Notes: generated from the letters alone by a model not told the origin. DNA of 9,617 nt from DASRTE01 sp050743145 (GCA_050743145.1 JBOGDU010000251.1:1-9617), one strand, 5' to 3'; counted from the first letter of the stretch, positions 1-6,755 are shown. Translations and numbers: made by a program.

Positions 1-59
1 CGCTGGGATGGTCCGGTCGGTACCGTCGGTGCCCGCCTCACCCCTGGGGGCCACGATGA
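1..59 (+). CDS. Possible 3' tail of an upstream gene (partial)
   Basis: The frame beginning at base 3 is open from the window edge to a TGA at 57-59. That stop overlaps the rfbF ATG (56-58) as ATGA, the same kind of coupling seen between other genes in this operon. Only about 18 residues are visible, rich in Arg and Pro, and they match nothing I recognise. In GC-rich DNA an open stretch this short is weak evidence, so this may be non-coding leader. If it is a gene, rfbF is not the first gene of its operon. Confidence 0.25.
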   Translation, partial: LGWSGRYRRCPPHPWGPR

Positions 60-832
60 AGGTGGGAATTCTGGCCGGTGGACTCGGCAGCCGGCTGGCC
101 GAGGAGACCGAGACCAAACCCAAGCCGATGGTCGAGATCGGCGGGCGCCCGATCCTGTGGCACATCATGAAGTACTACGCCCACTTCGGGTACAAGGACT
201 TCGCCATCGCGCTCGGCTACAAGGGTGAGGTCATCAAGCGCTGGGTGGTCGACTACGCAAACCTGATGACCGACCTGTCGGTGGACTTCCGCGACGGCAC
301 CGTCACTCCGATCAGCGACCAGGGCGACGACGACGACGACTGGAAGGTAACGCTCGTCGACACCGGCCAAGCCACCAACACGGGCGGGCGGATCAAGCGA
401 CTCGCCCCCCGACTCGGACCTGGCACCTTCTTCCTGACCTGGGGCGACGGAGTATCCACCGTCGACCTGAACGGTCTACTCGAGTTCCACCAGTCGCACG
501 GCAGGCTGGCGACGCTCACCGCCGTCCGGCCAGCGGCGCGCTACGGCCACATCGAGCTCGACGGCGACCGGATCGTCGAGTTCTCCGAGAAGCCGCAGGT
601 CGGCGAGGGGTGGATCAACGGCGCGTTCTTCGTCCTCGAGCAGGGTGTCGTCGAATACATCGACGGCGACGCCACCCAGTTCGAGCGTGAGCCTCTGGAG
701 CGCCTGGCCGCGGACGGTCAGCTGATGGCCTACCGCCATGCCGACTTCTGGCAGTGCATGGACACCATCCGCGACAAAGTCCTGCTGGAGCAGCTGTGGG
801 AGACCAAGCCGCCGTGGAAGGTGTGGAGCTGA
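56..832 (+). CDS. rfbF: Glucose-1-phosphate cytidylyltransferase
   Basis: Makes CDP-glucose and pyrophosphate from CTP and alpha-D-glucose-1-phosphate in the cytoplasm, the entry step to CDP-deoxysugars. The 258-residue product is close to the length of Salmonella RfbF (about 257). It starts with the nucleotidyltransferase signature LAGGLGSR (6-13), with KPKPMVEIGG at 21-30. Further family features are LVDTG (100-104), the metal-binding WGDGV (129-133), FSEKP with its Lys (176-180), GWINGAFFV (185-193), FWQCMDT (231-237) and a PPWKVW tail, all matching RfbF as I recall it. The ATG at 56 is chosen because the family begins MK-x-x-ILAGG and a G-rich stretch (45-50) precedes it. The in-frame GTG/ATG region from base 8 would add 16 residues not seen in the family. 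Residues 91-95 are five consecutive Asp codons. The SDR gene follows after 10 nt. Confidence 0.95.
   Translation: MKVGILAGGLGSRLAEETETKPKPMVEIGGRPILWHIMKYYAHFGYKDFAIALGYKGEVIKRWVVDYANLMTDLSVDFRDGTVTPISDQGDDDDDWKVTLVDTGQATNTGGRIKRLAPRLGPGTFFLTWGDGVSTVDLNGLLEFHQSHGRLATLTAVRPAARYGHIELDGDRIVEFSEKPQVGEGWINGAFFVLEQGVVEYIDGDATQFEREPLERLAADGQLMAYRHADFWQCMDTIRDKVLLEQLWETKPPWKVWS
326..340 (+). repeat. (GAC)5 trinucleotide run inside rfbF
   Basis: Five GAC codons in a row encode Asp91-Asp95 of RfbF, in a segment just before the conserved WxVTLVDTG block where family members vary. Slippage here would change loop length without breaking the frame. It is most likely ordinary codon bias. Confidence 0.8.
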
Positions 833-842
833 GGGAGCCCCT

Positions 843-1898
843 GTGAAGGTTCTGGTCACCGGCCACGACGGATACATCGGCACGGTGCTGATGCCGATGC
901 TCGCGCGCGCCGGCCACGACGCCTGGGGGCTCGACTCGCACCTGTTCCGGGCGGGTGGCTTCGGCCCCCCACCGGAGCCGGTCCGGTCGCTCGCCATCGA
1001 CGTCCGCGACGTCGAGTCGGCGCAGTTGCGTGGCTTCGACGCCGTCATCCATCTGGCCGGCGTCTCCAACGACCCGCTCGGCGACCTCGACCCGTCCTGC
1101 ACCTACGACGTCAACGTCACCGGGACGGTCCGGCTGGCCGAGGCGGCCAAGGCCGGGGGCGTTCCGCGCTTCCTGTTCTCGTCCTCGTGCAGCATCTACG
1201 GCGCCCACGGTGACGATCCGATCGACGAGAGCGCCGACTTCAGGCCGGTCGCGCCCTACGGCGAGTCGAAGGTCCACGGCGAGCAGGTGCTCCGGGCCAT
1301 GGCCGACGACGGGTTCAGCCCCACCTACCTGCGAAACGCCACCGGGTTCGGGCTCTCACCGCGGCTGCGGATCGACCTGGTGGTCAACAACCTCACCGGG
1401 TTCGCCGTAGTCACGGGCGAGGTCTTGCTCAAGAGCGACGGCTCGCCGTGGCGACCGCTGGTGCACGTCGCCGACATCGCCCGCGCCTTCCAGGTCGCGC
1501 TGGAAGCACCACGGGAGTTGGTGCACGACGAGGCTTTCAACGTGGGCAGCTCCACCGAGAGCTATCGGATCCGCGACGTGGCCGCGATCGTCGAGGGTGT
1601 CGTGCCCGGCAGCGTCATCCGCTTCGCGCATGGCGCCGGCCCCGACAAGCGCAGCTATCGGGTCGACTGCTCGAAGCTCGAGCGAACGCTGCCCTCAGCC
1701 GTGCCCCGGCGGGGTGTACAGGAGGGCGTCGAGGAGCTCTACGCCGCGTTCGTCGAGCTCGGCCTCACCCACGACGATCTCACCAACCGGCTGCTGCGGA
1801 TCGAGCAGGTGAAGTCGCTCCAGGCCGACGGGCGGATCGACGGCCACCTCCGCTGGGTCTCCGCGCCGGTCGACGCCACTGTGGCCGAGCATGCCTGA
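843..1898 (+). CDS. NAD(P)-dependent nucleotide-sugar epimerase/reductase (extended SDR)
   Basis: A 351-residue cytosolic extended short-chain dehydrogenase/reductase, probably acting on a CDP-hexose intermediate made downstream of RfbF. The N-terminus carries the Rossmann motif TGHDGYIG (Gly7, Gly10, Gly13), followed by DVRD (53-56), HLAG (70-73), a Ser-rich SSSCSIYG segment (113-120) and the catalytic YGESK (Tyr139, Lys143). RPLVHVADIARA (204-215) is typical of the sugar-epimerase fold. 4,6-dehydratases carry an Asp-Glu pair where this protein has SSSCS, so it is better read as an epimerase or ketoreductase than as the missing dehydratase. The GTG at 843 is used: GGGAG at 833-837 gives good spacing and MKVLVTG is the natural SDR start. 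The last codons overlap the next gene by 8 nt (ATGCCTGA), indicating translational coupling. The exact substrate is not predictable. Confidence 0.85.
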   Translation: MKVLVTGHDGYIGTVLMPMLARAGHDAWGLDSHLFRAGGFGPPPEPVRSLAIDVRDVESAQLRGFDAVIHLAGVSNDPLGDLDPSCTYDVNVTGTVRLAEAAKAGGVPRFLFSSSCSIYGAHGDDPIDESADFRPVAPYGESKVHGEQVLRAMADDGFSPTYLRNATGFGLSPRLRIDLVVNNLTGFAVVTGEVLLKSDGSPWRPLVHVADIARAFQVALEAPRELVHDEAFNVGSSTESYRIRDVAAIVEGVVPGSVIRFAHGAGPDKRSYRVDCSKLERTLPSAVPRRGVQEGVEELYAAFVELGLTHDDLTNRLLRIEQVKSLQADGRIDGHLRWVSAPVDATVAEHA

Positions 1899-3132
1899 CG
1901 CCGGCAGCTCCGTCAGCTGCCGCTCGTGCGCCGGTACGCGCCTGCTGCCCTTCCTCGACCTCGGCACGACGCCGCTCGCTGATGCCCTGGTCCGCCCGGA
2001 GGCCGTCGACCAGCCCGAGGACCGCTTCCCACTTGCCGTGGCCTTCTGTCCCGACTGCACACTCGTGCAGATCCTGCACGAAATGCCGCCCCAGAAGCTC
2101 TTCGTCGACAACTACCTCTACTTCTCCTCGTGGTCGGAACAGCTGCTCGGCCATGCCCGTGCCCACGCGGAGCAGCTCGCCGCAGCCCGGCGTCTCGGTC
2201 CGGACAGCCTGGTGGTCGAGTTGGCCAGCAACGACGGCTACCTCCTGCGCACGTTCGTCGAGCACGGCATCCCGGTGCTGGGCATCGACCCGGCGCCGGA
2301 CCAGGCAGCCGCGGCACGTCGGGCGGGAGTGCCGACCATCGAGCGGTTCTTCGGGCACAGGCTCGCGGACGAACTGGTCGTCGCGGGCCGCCGAGCCGAC
2401 GTGATCATCGCCAACAACGTCATGGCCCACGTCCCGGACCTCAACGGCTTCGTGGCAGGCATCGCCACCCTGCTCACCGACGACGGCGTCGTCACGATCG
2501 AGAACCCCTACGTGCGTGACCTCGTCGACCGGGTCGAGTTCGACACGATCTACCACGAGCACTTCTGCTACTTCTCCTGCACGGCGGTCGACCTGCTCAT
2601 GACCCGTCACGGGCTCTTCCTCAACGACGTCCACTACTTCCGCGACCTGCACGGCGGCACCCTGCGATGGACGGTCGGCCGCAAACCCGACCGGCGGTCC
2701 GCCGTGTCGGAGTACCTCGATGCGGAGGCGGCAAGCGGTCTCACCGCCGCCGAGTATTACACCGGCTTCGGCTCCCGCGTAGCGTCCCTGCGGCGGAACC
2801 TGCTGAACTTGCTGGCCGGCCTGTCCGCGCAAGGGGCGCGGATCGCCGCGTACGGCGCGGCAGCCAAGGGCTCGACGATGCTGAACTACCTCGGCGTCGG
2901 GCCGGACCTGATCGACTTCGTGGTCGACCGCAACCCGCACAAGCATGGCCTGCTCTTGCCTGGTGTCCACGTGCCGATCCGGCCCACGCAGGCGCTGCTC
3001 GACGAGCAGCCCGACTACGTACTGCTGCTCGCCTGGAACTTCGGCGGCGAGATCCTCGACCAGCAGGCCGAGTACCGACGGCGGGGCGGACGGTTCATCG
3101 TGCCGGTGCCGACGCCCGAGGTGGTCGCGTGA
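1891..3132 (+). CDS. SAM-dependent sugar C-methyltransferase, NovU/TcaB9 type (first of two)
   Basis: Transfers a methyl group from S-adenosylmethionine to a carbon of a nucleotide-linked ketosugar, as in NovU, TylCIII and TcaB9. The 413-residue protein has the family's three parts. A zinc-binding N-terminus has Cys10/Cys13 (CRSC) and Cys53/Cys56 (CPDC). A class I methyltransferase core has VVELASNDGYLL (108-119) and the GID segment (131-133). A C-terminal Rossmann-like domain has AYGAAAKGSTML (320-331) and VVDRNPHKHG (344-353). From memory of TcaB9, its active-site Tyr76, His181, Tyr222, Glu224 and His225 correspond here to Tyr75, His180, Tyr221, Glu223 and His224 (the last three in YHEH), so it looks catalytically intact. 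It overlaps the SDR gene by 8 nt and the next gene by 4 nt (GTGA). C-methylation is well supported; the carbon position and sugar are not. Confidence 0.88.
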   Translation: MPDAGSSVSCRSCAGTRLLPFLDLGTTPLADALVRPEAVDQPEDRFPLAVAFCPDCTLVQILHEMPPQKLFVDNYLYFSSWSEQLLGHARAHAEQLAAARRLGPDSLVVELASNDGYLLRTFVEHGIPVLGIDPAPDQAAAARRAGVPTIERFFGHRLADELVVAGRRADVIIANNVMAHVPDLNGFVAGIATLLTDDGVVTIENPYVRDLVDRVEFDTIYHEHFCYFSCTAVDLLMTRHGLFLNDVHYFRDLHGGTLRWTVGRKPDRRSAVSEYLDAEAASGLTAAEYYTGFGSRVASLRRNLLNLLAGLSAQGARIAAYGAAAKGSTMLNYLGVGPDLIDFVVDRNPHKHGLLLPGVHVPIRPTQALLDEQPDYVLLLAWNFGGEILDQQAEYRRRGGRFIVPVPTPEVVA

Positions 3133-4313
3133 ACGATGCTGCCCGCTGCCCAGCCTGCCGAGCCGGAGCGATGCAGGTGTTCCACGAGCAACACGCCGTC
3201 CCGGTCAACAGCTGCGTCCTCGTGCCCGAGCGGACGGATGCGCTCACCTTCCCCACCGGCCGGATCCGGCTCGCCTGGTGCGCCGGCTGTGGGTTCGTCT
3301 CCAACCTCGACTTCGACCCGGCCCTCGCCGAGTACTCGGCCCGCTACGAGGAGACCCAAGCCTACTCCGCGCGGTTCGTCAGCTTCGCCCGCGACCTGGC
3401 ACACCGGTGGGTGGACGCGTACGGTCTCGCCGGTCGGAGCGTGCTCGAGATCGGCTGCGGCAAAGGCGAGTTCCTCACCCTCATGGTCGGCGCCGGGGTC
3501 GGACGTGCGACGGGCATCGACCCCGGCCTCGCCGTCGACCGGATCGATCCTGCCGTCGACGGCCGCGTCGAGTGGATCACGGACTTCTACTCCGAGCGGT
3601 ACGCCAGGCTCAGCGCCGACGCGGTCGTCTGCCGGCACACCCTCGAGCACATCGGGCCGGTCGCCGACTTCATGCGGATGATCCGGGCGAACATCGGGGA
3701 CCGCCTCGACACCGTCGTGCTCTTCGAGGTGCCCGACGTCCAACGAGTTCTCGACGAGGTCGCGTTCTGGGACGTCTACTACGAGCACTGCTCCTACTTC
3801 ACCGCCGGATCGCTGGAGCGCCTGTTCCGGGCTACCGGGTTCGACGTGCTCGCCGTCGAGTCCGTCTTCGACGACCAGTACCTCCTGATCGAGGCACGCC
3901 CGGAAGCCGGAAGCAAAGGTCCACGCCCACCGGGCACCGGCGAGGACGACATCCACACCGTCCGGACAGGCGCCGCCCGCCTGGCCGCGGACTACCGCCG
4001 GAAGATCGGCGAATGGCAGTCCACGGTGGCCGAGGTCGCCGAGCGCCGCGGCAGGACGGTGGTGTGGGGCGCGGGGTCGAAAGGCGTGGCCTTCCTGACC
4101 GCCCTCGGCGGTAACGTCATCGAGTACGCGGTGGATGTGAACCCGCACAAGCACGGCATGTACATGGCCGGCACCGGGCAGCGCATCGTCCCGCCGACGT
4201 TCATGAAGGAGTACCGGCCCGATCTCGTCATCGCCATGAACCCCATCTACCGTGGCGAGATCAAGCGTGACCTCGACGAGCTAGGGGTCGAGGCCGATTT
4301 GGTAGCGGTGTAG
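3129..4313 (+). CDS. SAM-dependent sugar C-methyltransferase family (second of two)
   Basis: A 394-residue relative of the preceding protein with the same architecture but much diverged, so not a recent duplicate. Zinc ligands are Cys7/Cys10 (CPAC) and Cys51/Cys54 (CAGC). The SAM-binding motif is VLEIGCGKGEF (105-115), followed by CRHTLEH (168-174), YYEH (217-220) and a C-terminal VVWGAGSKG (311-319) with VDVNPHKHG (335-343). The Tyr217-x-Glu219-His220 pattern and His174 preserve the likely catalytic residues of the TcaB9 class. The GTG at 3129 is chosen because it overlaps the previous stop as GTGA, has GAGG at 3118-3121 as ribosome-binding site, and places the first zinc Cys pair near the N-terminus as in the family. 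Longer readings of this frame run inside the first methyltransferase gene. Whether it methylates a second carbon, another sugar, or has taken another role cannot be told from sequence. Confidence 0.83.
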   Translation: MNDAARCPACRAGAMQVFHEQHAVPVNSCVLVPERTDALTFPTGRIRLAWCAGCGFVSNLDFDPALAEYSARYEETQAYSARFVSFARDLAHRWVDAYGLAGRSVLEIGCGKGEFLTLMVGAGVGRATGIDPGLAVDRIDPAVDGRVEWITDFYSERYARLSADAVVCRHTLEHIGPVADFMRMIRANIGDRLDTVVLFEVPDVQRVLDEVAFWDVYYEHCSYFTAGSLERLFRATGFDVLAVESVFDDQYLLIEARPEAGSKGPRPPGTGEDDIHTVRTGAARLAADYRRKIGEWQSTVAEVAERRGRTVVWGAGSKGVAFLTALGGNVIEYAVDVNPHKHGMYMAGTGQRIVPPTFMKEYRPDLVIAMNPIYRGEIKRDLDELGVEADLVAV

Positions 4314-4337
4314 GGGTGATCACGACTACTGTGCCGA

Positions 4338-4366
4338 CCGGCTCGACGCCCCCTGCAGTCGACCGG
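4338..4366 (+). promoter_or_regulatory. Hairpin overlapping the GT2 ribosome-binding site
   Basis: In the 66-nt gap before the glycosyltransferase, CCGG-C-TCGAC (4338-4347) pairs with GTCGACCGG (4358-4366). This makes a nine-base-pair stem with one bulged C and a 10-nt loop. The 3' arm takes up the first two G residues of the GGAGG at 4365-4369. Folding in mRNA would partly hide the ribosome-binding site. The pairing is seen directly; a regulatory role is inferred, and GC-rich genomes produce such stems by chance. Confidence 0.35.
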
Positions 4367-4369
4367 AGG
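4365..4369 (+). promoter_or_regulatory. Ribosome-binding site for the GT2 gene
   Basis: GGAGG lies 10 nt before the GTG at 4380 and favours that start over the GTG at 4372, which is too close and in another frame. Confidence 0.7.
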
Positions 4370-4379
4370 TTGTGTCCCT

Positions 4380-5285
4380 GTGACGCCGCCCGCGCCGCCG
4401 CTCACCATCGGCCTGCCCGTCTACAACGGCGAGCGCTTCCTCGCCGAAGCGGTGGAGTCGATACTCGGGCAGACGTTCGGCGACTACGCCCTGGTGATAT
4501 CCGACAACGCGTCGACCGACGGCACCGAGGAGATCAGCCGCGGATTCTCCGCCCGCGATCCGCGGGTCACCTACGTCCGCCATCCGCAGAACCGAGGGGC
4601 GGCGTGGAACTTCAACACTCTGGTGCACACGACAGAGGGACCGTTCTTCAAATGGGCCGCCCACGATGACGTCCTGCTTCCCACGGCGCTCGAGCGCTGC
4701 ATGGACGAGTTGTGCGACCAGCCCGAGGCCGTGCTCAGCTTCACCCGGCGGGTGAAGATCGACGAGAACGGCGACGTCGTGACGCGCAATCGGGTGCGGC
4801 CGTTGCGGTTCACGGACTCCGACGCACCGCCAAACGAGCGGTTCGCCGACTGGCTGCGCCGGCAGCGCGGCTGCACCGAGGTGTGGGGTGTGGCCCGCCG
4901 GGCGACCATGATCGAGACCCGACTGCTCGGCGCGTACACCGCGTCCGACCGCGTGTACCTCGCTGAGATGGCGCTGCGGGGGCCGTTCGCCGAGGTTCCG
5001 GAGGTGCTGTTCCTGCACCGCGAGCATAGGGGCCGGTCGGTCCGCGACACACGCGCCGAGGGCCGGCTGCTGCAGTGGTTCGACACGACCAAGACCGGGC
5101 CCGTCTCGTTCCCGACCTGGCGGCTGGGCTACGAGTACGCCCGTGCCGTTCACCGGGCACCCGTGCCCCGCGAAGACCGGTGGCGTGCGTACAGAGCGCT
5201 GATCCGGTGGACGCGACGGCGCTGGCGGATGCTCGGAGACAACATCATCGACGCCGGCCGAGCGGTGGTCGGCCGGATTCACTGA
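4380..5285 (+). CDS. Family 2 glycosyltransferase
   Basis: A 301-residue GT-A-fold glycosyltransferase, probably transferring the sugar made by the preceding enzymes to a lipid or metabolite acceptor at the cytosolic face. The N-terminal nucleotide-binding region reads LTIGLPVYNGERFL (8-21), QTFGDYALVISDNAS (31-45) and STDGT (45-49). RHPQNRGAAWNFN (67-79) is typical GT2. His95-Asp96-Asp97 (HDD) occupies the place of the metal-binding DxD motif. The SDR-VYLAEMALRG segment (189-201) probably contributes acceptor-side catalytic residues. No transmembrane segment is apparent; the C-terminal 40 residues are rich in Arg and Trp and could sit on the membrane surface. It lies 66 nt after the methyltransferase, the loosest spacing in the operon. 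It converges on the sulfotransferase gene with a 7-nt overlap of coding ends. Donor and acceptor are inferred from neighbours only. Confidence 0.88.
   Translation: MTPPAPPLTIGLPVYNGERFLAEAVESILGQTFGDYALVISDNASTDGTEEISRGFSARDPRVTYVRHPQNRGAAWNFNTLVHTTEGPFFKWAAHDDVLLPTALERCMDELCDQPEAVLSFTRRVKIDENGDVVTRNRVRPLRFTDSDAPPNERFADWLRRQRGCTEVWGVARRATMIETRLLGAYTASDRVYLAEMALRGPFAEVPEVLFLHREHRGRSVRDTRAEGRLLQWFDTTKTGPVSFPTWRLGYEYARAVHRAPVPREDRWRAYRALIRWTRRRWRMLGDNIIDAGRAVVGRIH
5254..5276 (-). terminator. GC-rich hairpin after the sulfotransferase stop
   Basis: CCGGCCGA (5254-5261) and TCGGCCGG (5269-5276) form a perfect 8-bp inverted repeat with a 7-nt loop. On the minus strand it begins two bases after the sulfotransferase stop, inside the last codons of the opposing GT2 gene. 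There is no T-run, so it would be a hairpin-only terminator of the sort proposed in actinobacteria, or an mRNA 3'-end stabiliser. Confidence 0.45.
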
Positions 5286-6214
5286 GCCCGGCGGCCGGTC
5301 AGACCGGCCCGGCGGGCGGCGCGGTGGAGCTGCCACCGCGCCTGTGCGGCCGCGACCGCGACGCGTGCACGGGCCGACGGCCGCCGGCCGGACGGCTCGT
5401 AGCCGAACTCGCGGAGCAGGTCGCCGGCCACCAGTTCGAACCGCTCGACCTCGGCCGCGCTGAGATCACTCCGCCAGTCCCGTAGGCCCTCCGTGGGCGG
5501 GCGGATGAGGTGGCGATGGTAGCCAGGATGGCTGGTGGTGCGGACGACCTCGGCCGCGTGCCGATGGTGTTCGAGCATCTCCGGGGCGAACCGCAGGACG
5601 GTCACCTCGCACAGCCGGCGCAACGAGCGCTCCGGGTCGCCGATGAGGTCCTCGTAGCTCAGTTCGTGGTAGCGGTGCGCCGGCAGCGCCCGGCCGGCTC
5701 GCCGTCCCCGACGGACACGCAGTTTCCAGTGCAGTGCGGCGTCCTCGACCGTGTGGGCCCAACCGAGGTCGCGGAACGACGACGCGACGTCGCGCCCGTC
5801 GCGGACGAGATGGACGAACACCGCCTCCGGGAAGAGCCCGGCCAGCATCGGGATGTGCAGGACGTAGCCCGGTGTCTTGTCGGCGTAGCGCTGTTTCCCC
5901 TGCCCCGCGGCCCACAGCGCGAACACCGTGCGCACGGCATCGGGATAGCTCTGCGGAGGCGAGCGGTCGAACTCCGCTGCGACCCCGCCGCGATCGAGCT
6001 CCCACAGGCGGAACCGCTCCTGCGCGTACAGCCGGTCGACGAACGAGTCCGCGTCGAACGAGCCGTCCGTCCGCGCGTGCGGCGCCAGCGGGACCACGAA
6101 GTGCGATTCCGGCGGGACGGCCAGCTCCGGATGCGAGTCGCACATCGCACGCAGCAGTGTCGTGCCCGAACGGCCGCACCCGACGAGGAACGGGAACGGC
6201 GACCGTTGGATCAT
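5279..6214 (-). CDS. PAPS-dependent sulfotransferase (Sulfotransfer_3-like)
   Basis: Transfers a sulfuryl group from 3'-phosphoadenosine-5'-phosphosulfate to a hydroxyl of a small molecule, sugar or lipid. The 311-residue protein opens with the 5'-phosphosulfate loop FLVGCGRSGTTLLRAM (9-24), followed by PPESHF (34-39) and DKTPGY (112-117). HLVRDGRDVASSF (135-147) is the 3'-phosphate-binding segment. YHELSYEDLIGDPE (182-195) is also usual in this family. The ATG at 6214 is chosen because the P-loop then sits near the N-terminus and the codon overlaps the stop of the preceding gene as ATGA. The longer upstream reading merely shadows that gene. The C-terminal 35 residues are Arg/Ala-rich and poorly conserved-looking. 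Its substrate is unknown: a phenol from the neighbouring lyase pathway and a sugar from the convergent operon are both possible. Confidence 0.87.
   Translation of the reverse strand: MIQRSPFPFLVGCGRSGTTLLRAMCDSHPELAVPPESHFVVPLAPHARTDGSFDADSFVDRLYAQERFRLWELDRGGVAAEFDRSPPQSYPDAVRTVFALWAAGQGKQRYADKTPGYVLHIPMLAGLFPEAVFVHLVRDGRDVASSFRDLGWAHTVEDAALHWKLRVRRGRRAGRALPAHRYHELSYEDLIGDPERSLRRLCEVTVLRFAPEMLEHHRHAAEVVRTTSHPGYHRHLIRPPTEGLRDWRSDLSAAEVERFELVAGDLLREFGYEPSGRRPSARARVAVAAAQARWQLHRAARRAGLTGRRAQ
5293..5309 (+). terminator. GC-rich hairpin after the GT2 stop
   Basis: GGCCGGT (5293-5299) and ACCGGCC (5303-5309) form a perfect 7-bp inverted repeat with a 3-nt loop, starting eight bases after the GT2 stop and lying in the 3' coding end of the sulfotransferase gene. 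It has no T-run. It mirrors the hairpin on the other side of the convergent junction, which favours a 3'-end role for both. Confidence 0.45.
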
Positions 6215-6675
6215 GCCGAGCCGGGACCGACCTCGTCGTACAGGCCGGCCGGGAAGGTTTCCGTGATCCGGTACTCGAAGCCGTCGCCCGACAGCCGGTA
6301 GGTCCGCCAGAATGTTCCGTCGTCCTGTTCGGCGGACTCGAGGTCGAAGCTCGACCGCACACCGAGCAGCGCCGTGATCTGACCGAGTCCGATGCTTCGC
6401 TCGATGATGAGCTGGCGGATCTGGGTGTCCTCGACGTGGATGTCCGTCTCGGCACGACAGGTCACCAACTCGCGCTCCTTGCACACGAGGTCGACCGTGC
6501 GCCGGATGGTGCCGTCGTCTACGGCCTGCGACACGACCTCGACCGTCACCGGAGAGCCGAAGTAGGCCGACAGCGTGCCCTGCAGCGTGCCGGCAGTGGC
6601 CAGCAGCACCCGGCGCAACGGGCTGAATCCCTCCAGCTTGCCGAGGAGCTGGGCGAGATCGACGACGTCGGCCAT
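6211..6675 (-). CDS. Chorismate lyase-fold protein (DUF98/Rv2949c-like), probable 4-hydroxybenzoate synthase
   Basis: A 154-residue protein resembling chorismate pyruvate-lyases, which convert chorismate to 4-hydroxybenzoate and pyruvate. The assignment rests on my recalled family pattern from M. tuberculosis Rv2949c. The matches are LRRVLLATAGTLQGTL (20-35), a PVTVEVVSQ strand (42-50), RRTVDLV (58-64) with Arg59 at the place of the substrate-binding Arg, and a long connecting helix with GLGQ (96-99). WRTYRL (123-128) and ITETF (137-141) follow, with Glu139 at the place of the conserved Glu. E. coli UbiC is about 165 residues, so the length fits. Actinomycetes normally use menaquinone, so a 4-hydroxybenzoate synthase here points to specialised metabolism. 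It overlaps the sulfotransferase gene (ATGA) and has its own AAGGAG. Alternatives are another protein of the same fold (UTRA-like) or a lyase with altered product. Confidence 0.65.
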   Translation of the reverse strand: MADVVDLAQLLGKLEGFSPLRRVLLATAGTLQGTLSAYFGSPVTVEVVSQAVDDGTIRRTVDLVCKERELVTCRAETDIHVEDTQIRQLIIERSIGLGQITALLGVRSSFDLESAEQDDGTFWRTYRLSGDGFEYRITETFPAGLYDEVGPGSA

Positions 6676-6679
6676 GGGT

Positions 6680-6685
6680 CTCCTT
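6680..6685 (-). promoter_or_regulatory. Ribosome-binding site for the lyase-like gene
   Basis: Read on the minus strand, AAGGAG lies 4 nt before the ATG at 6675. Its first A is also the last base of the TGA that ends the ligase-like remnant. A TGAAGGAG junction of this kind is what one expects between two adjacent operon genes. Confidence 0.7.
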
Positions 6686-6702
6686 CAGACCAGATATTTC
6701 CG
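6685..6702 (-). pseudogene. Remnant copy of the ligase gene 3' end (R-K-Y-L-V-stop)
   Basis: On the minus strand these 18 nt read CGG AAA TAT CTG GTC TGA, encoding R-K-Y-L-V-stop. The intact ligase gene at 7936-7919 ends CGC AAG TAC CTG GTC TGA, the same five residues and stop. Fifteen of 18 bases match, and the three differences are all third-position and synonymous, a sign of homologous coding sequence. Just upstream this frame reads V-P-R-S, reminiscent of the ligase I-P-R-S (481-484), as if the P-L-G-K-I-L segment were missing; that extension could be chance, since ungapped similarity stops at 18 nt. The frame is closed by TAG at 6739-6741. It may be the displaced original 3' end of the ligase or a relic of a lost paralogue. 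Confidence 0.55.
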
Positions 6703-6755
6703 GGAACGAGGAACACGTGAAGGGCTGTTCGCGGCAGCCTAGCTCGACAGCGGGT

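Noticed and set aside
8..55. Earlier in-frame start for rfbF
   Set aside because: It would add 16 residues before the conserved MKVGILAGG start, which the family lacks.
326..340. (GAC)5 as a phase-variation tract
   Set aside because: Triplet slippage cannot shift the frame and five repeats is short; it is more likely codon bias in an acidic loop.
1780..2970. 396-codon open frame on the minus strand opposite the first methyltransferase
   Set aside because: The product is Val/Asp/Arg-rich with no recognisable domain and lies opposite a gene with complete family motifs. Such frames are common in GC-rich coding DNA.
3015..4154. 379-codon open frame on the minus strand opposite the second methyltransferase
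   Set aside because: Low-complexity composition and no motifs; it is the antisense shadow of a well-supported gene.
5510..6720. Long plus-strand frames opposite the sulfotransferase and lyase-like genes
   Set aside because: Arg/Pro/Gly-rich translations without domains, while the minus strand carries clear PAPS-binding motifs and a coherent overlapping gene pair.
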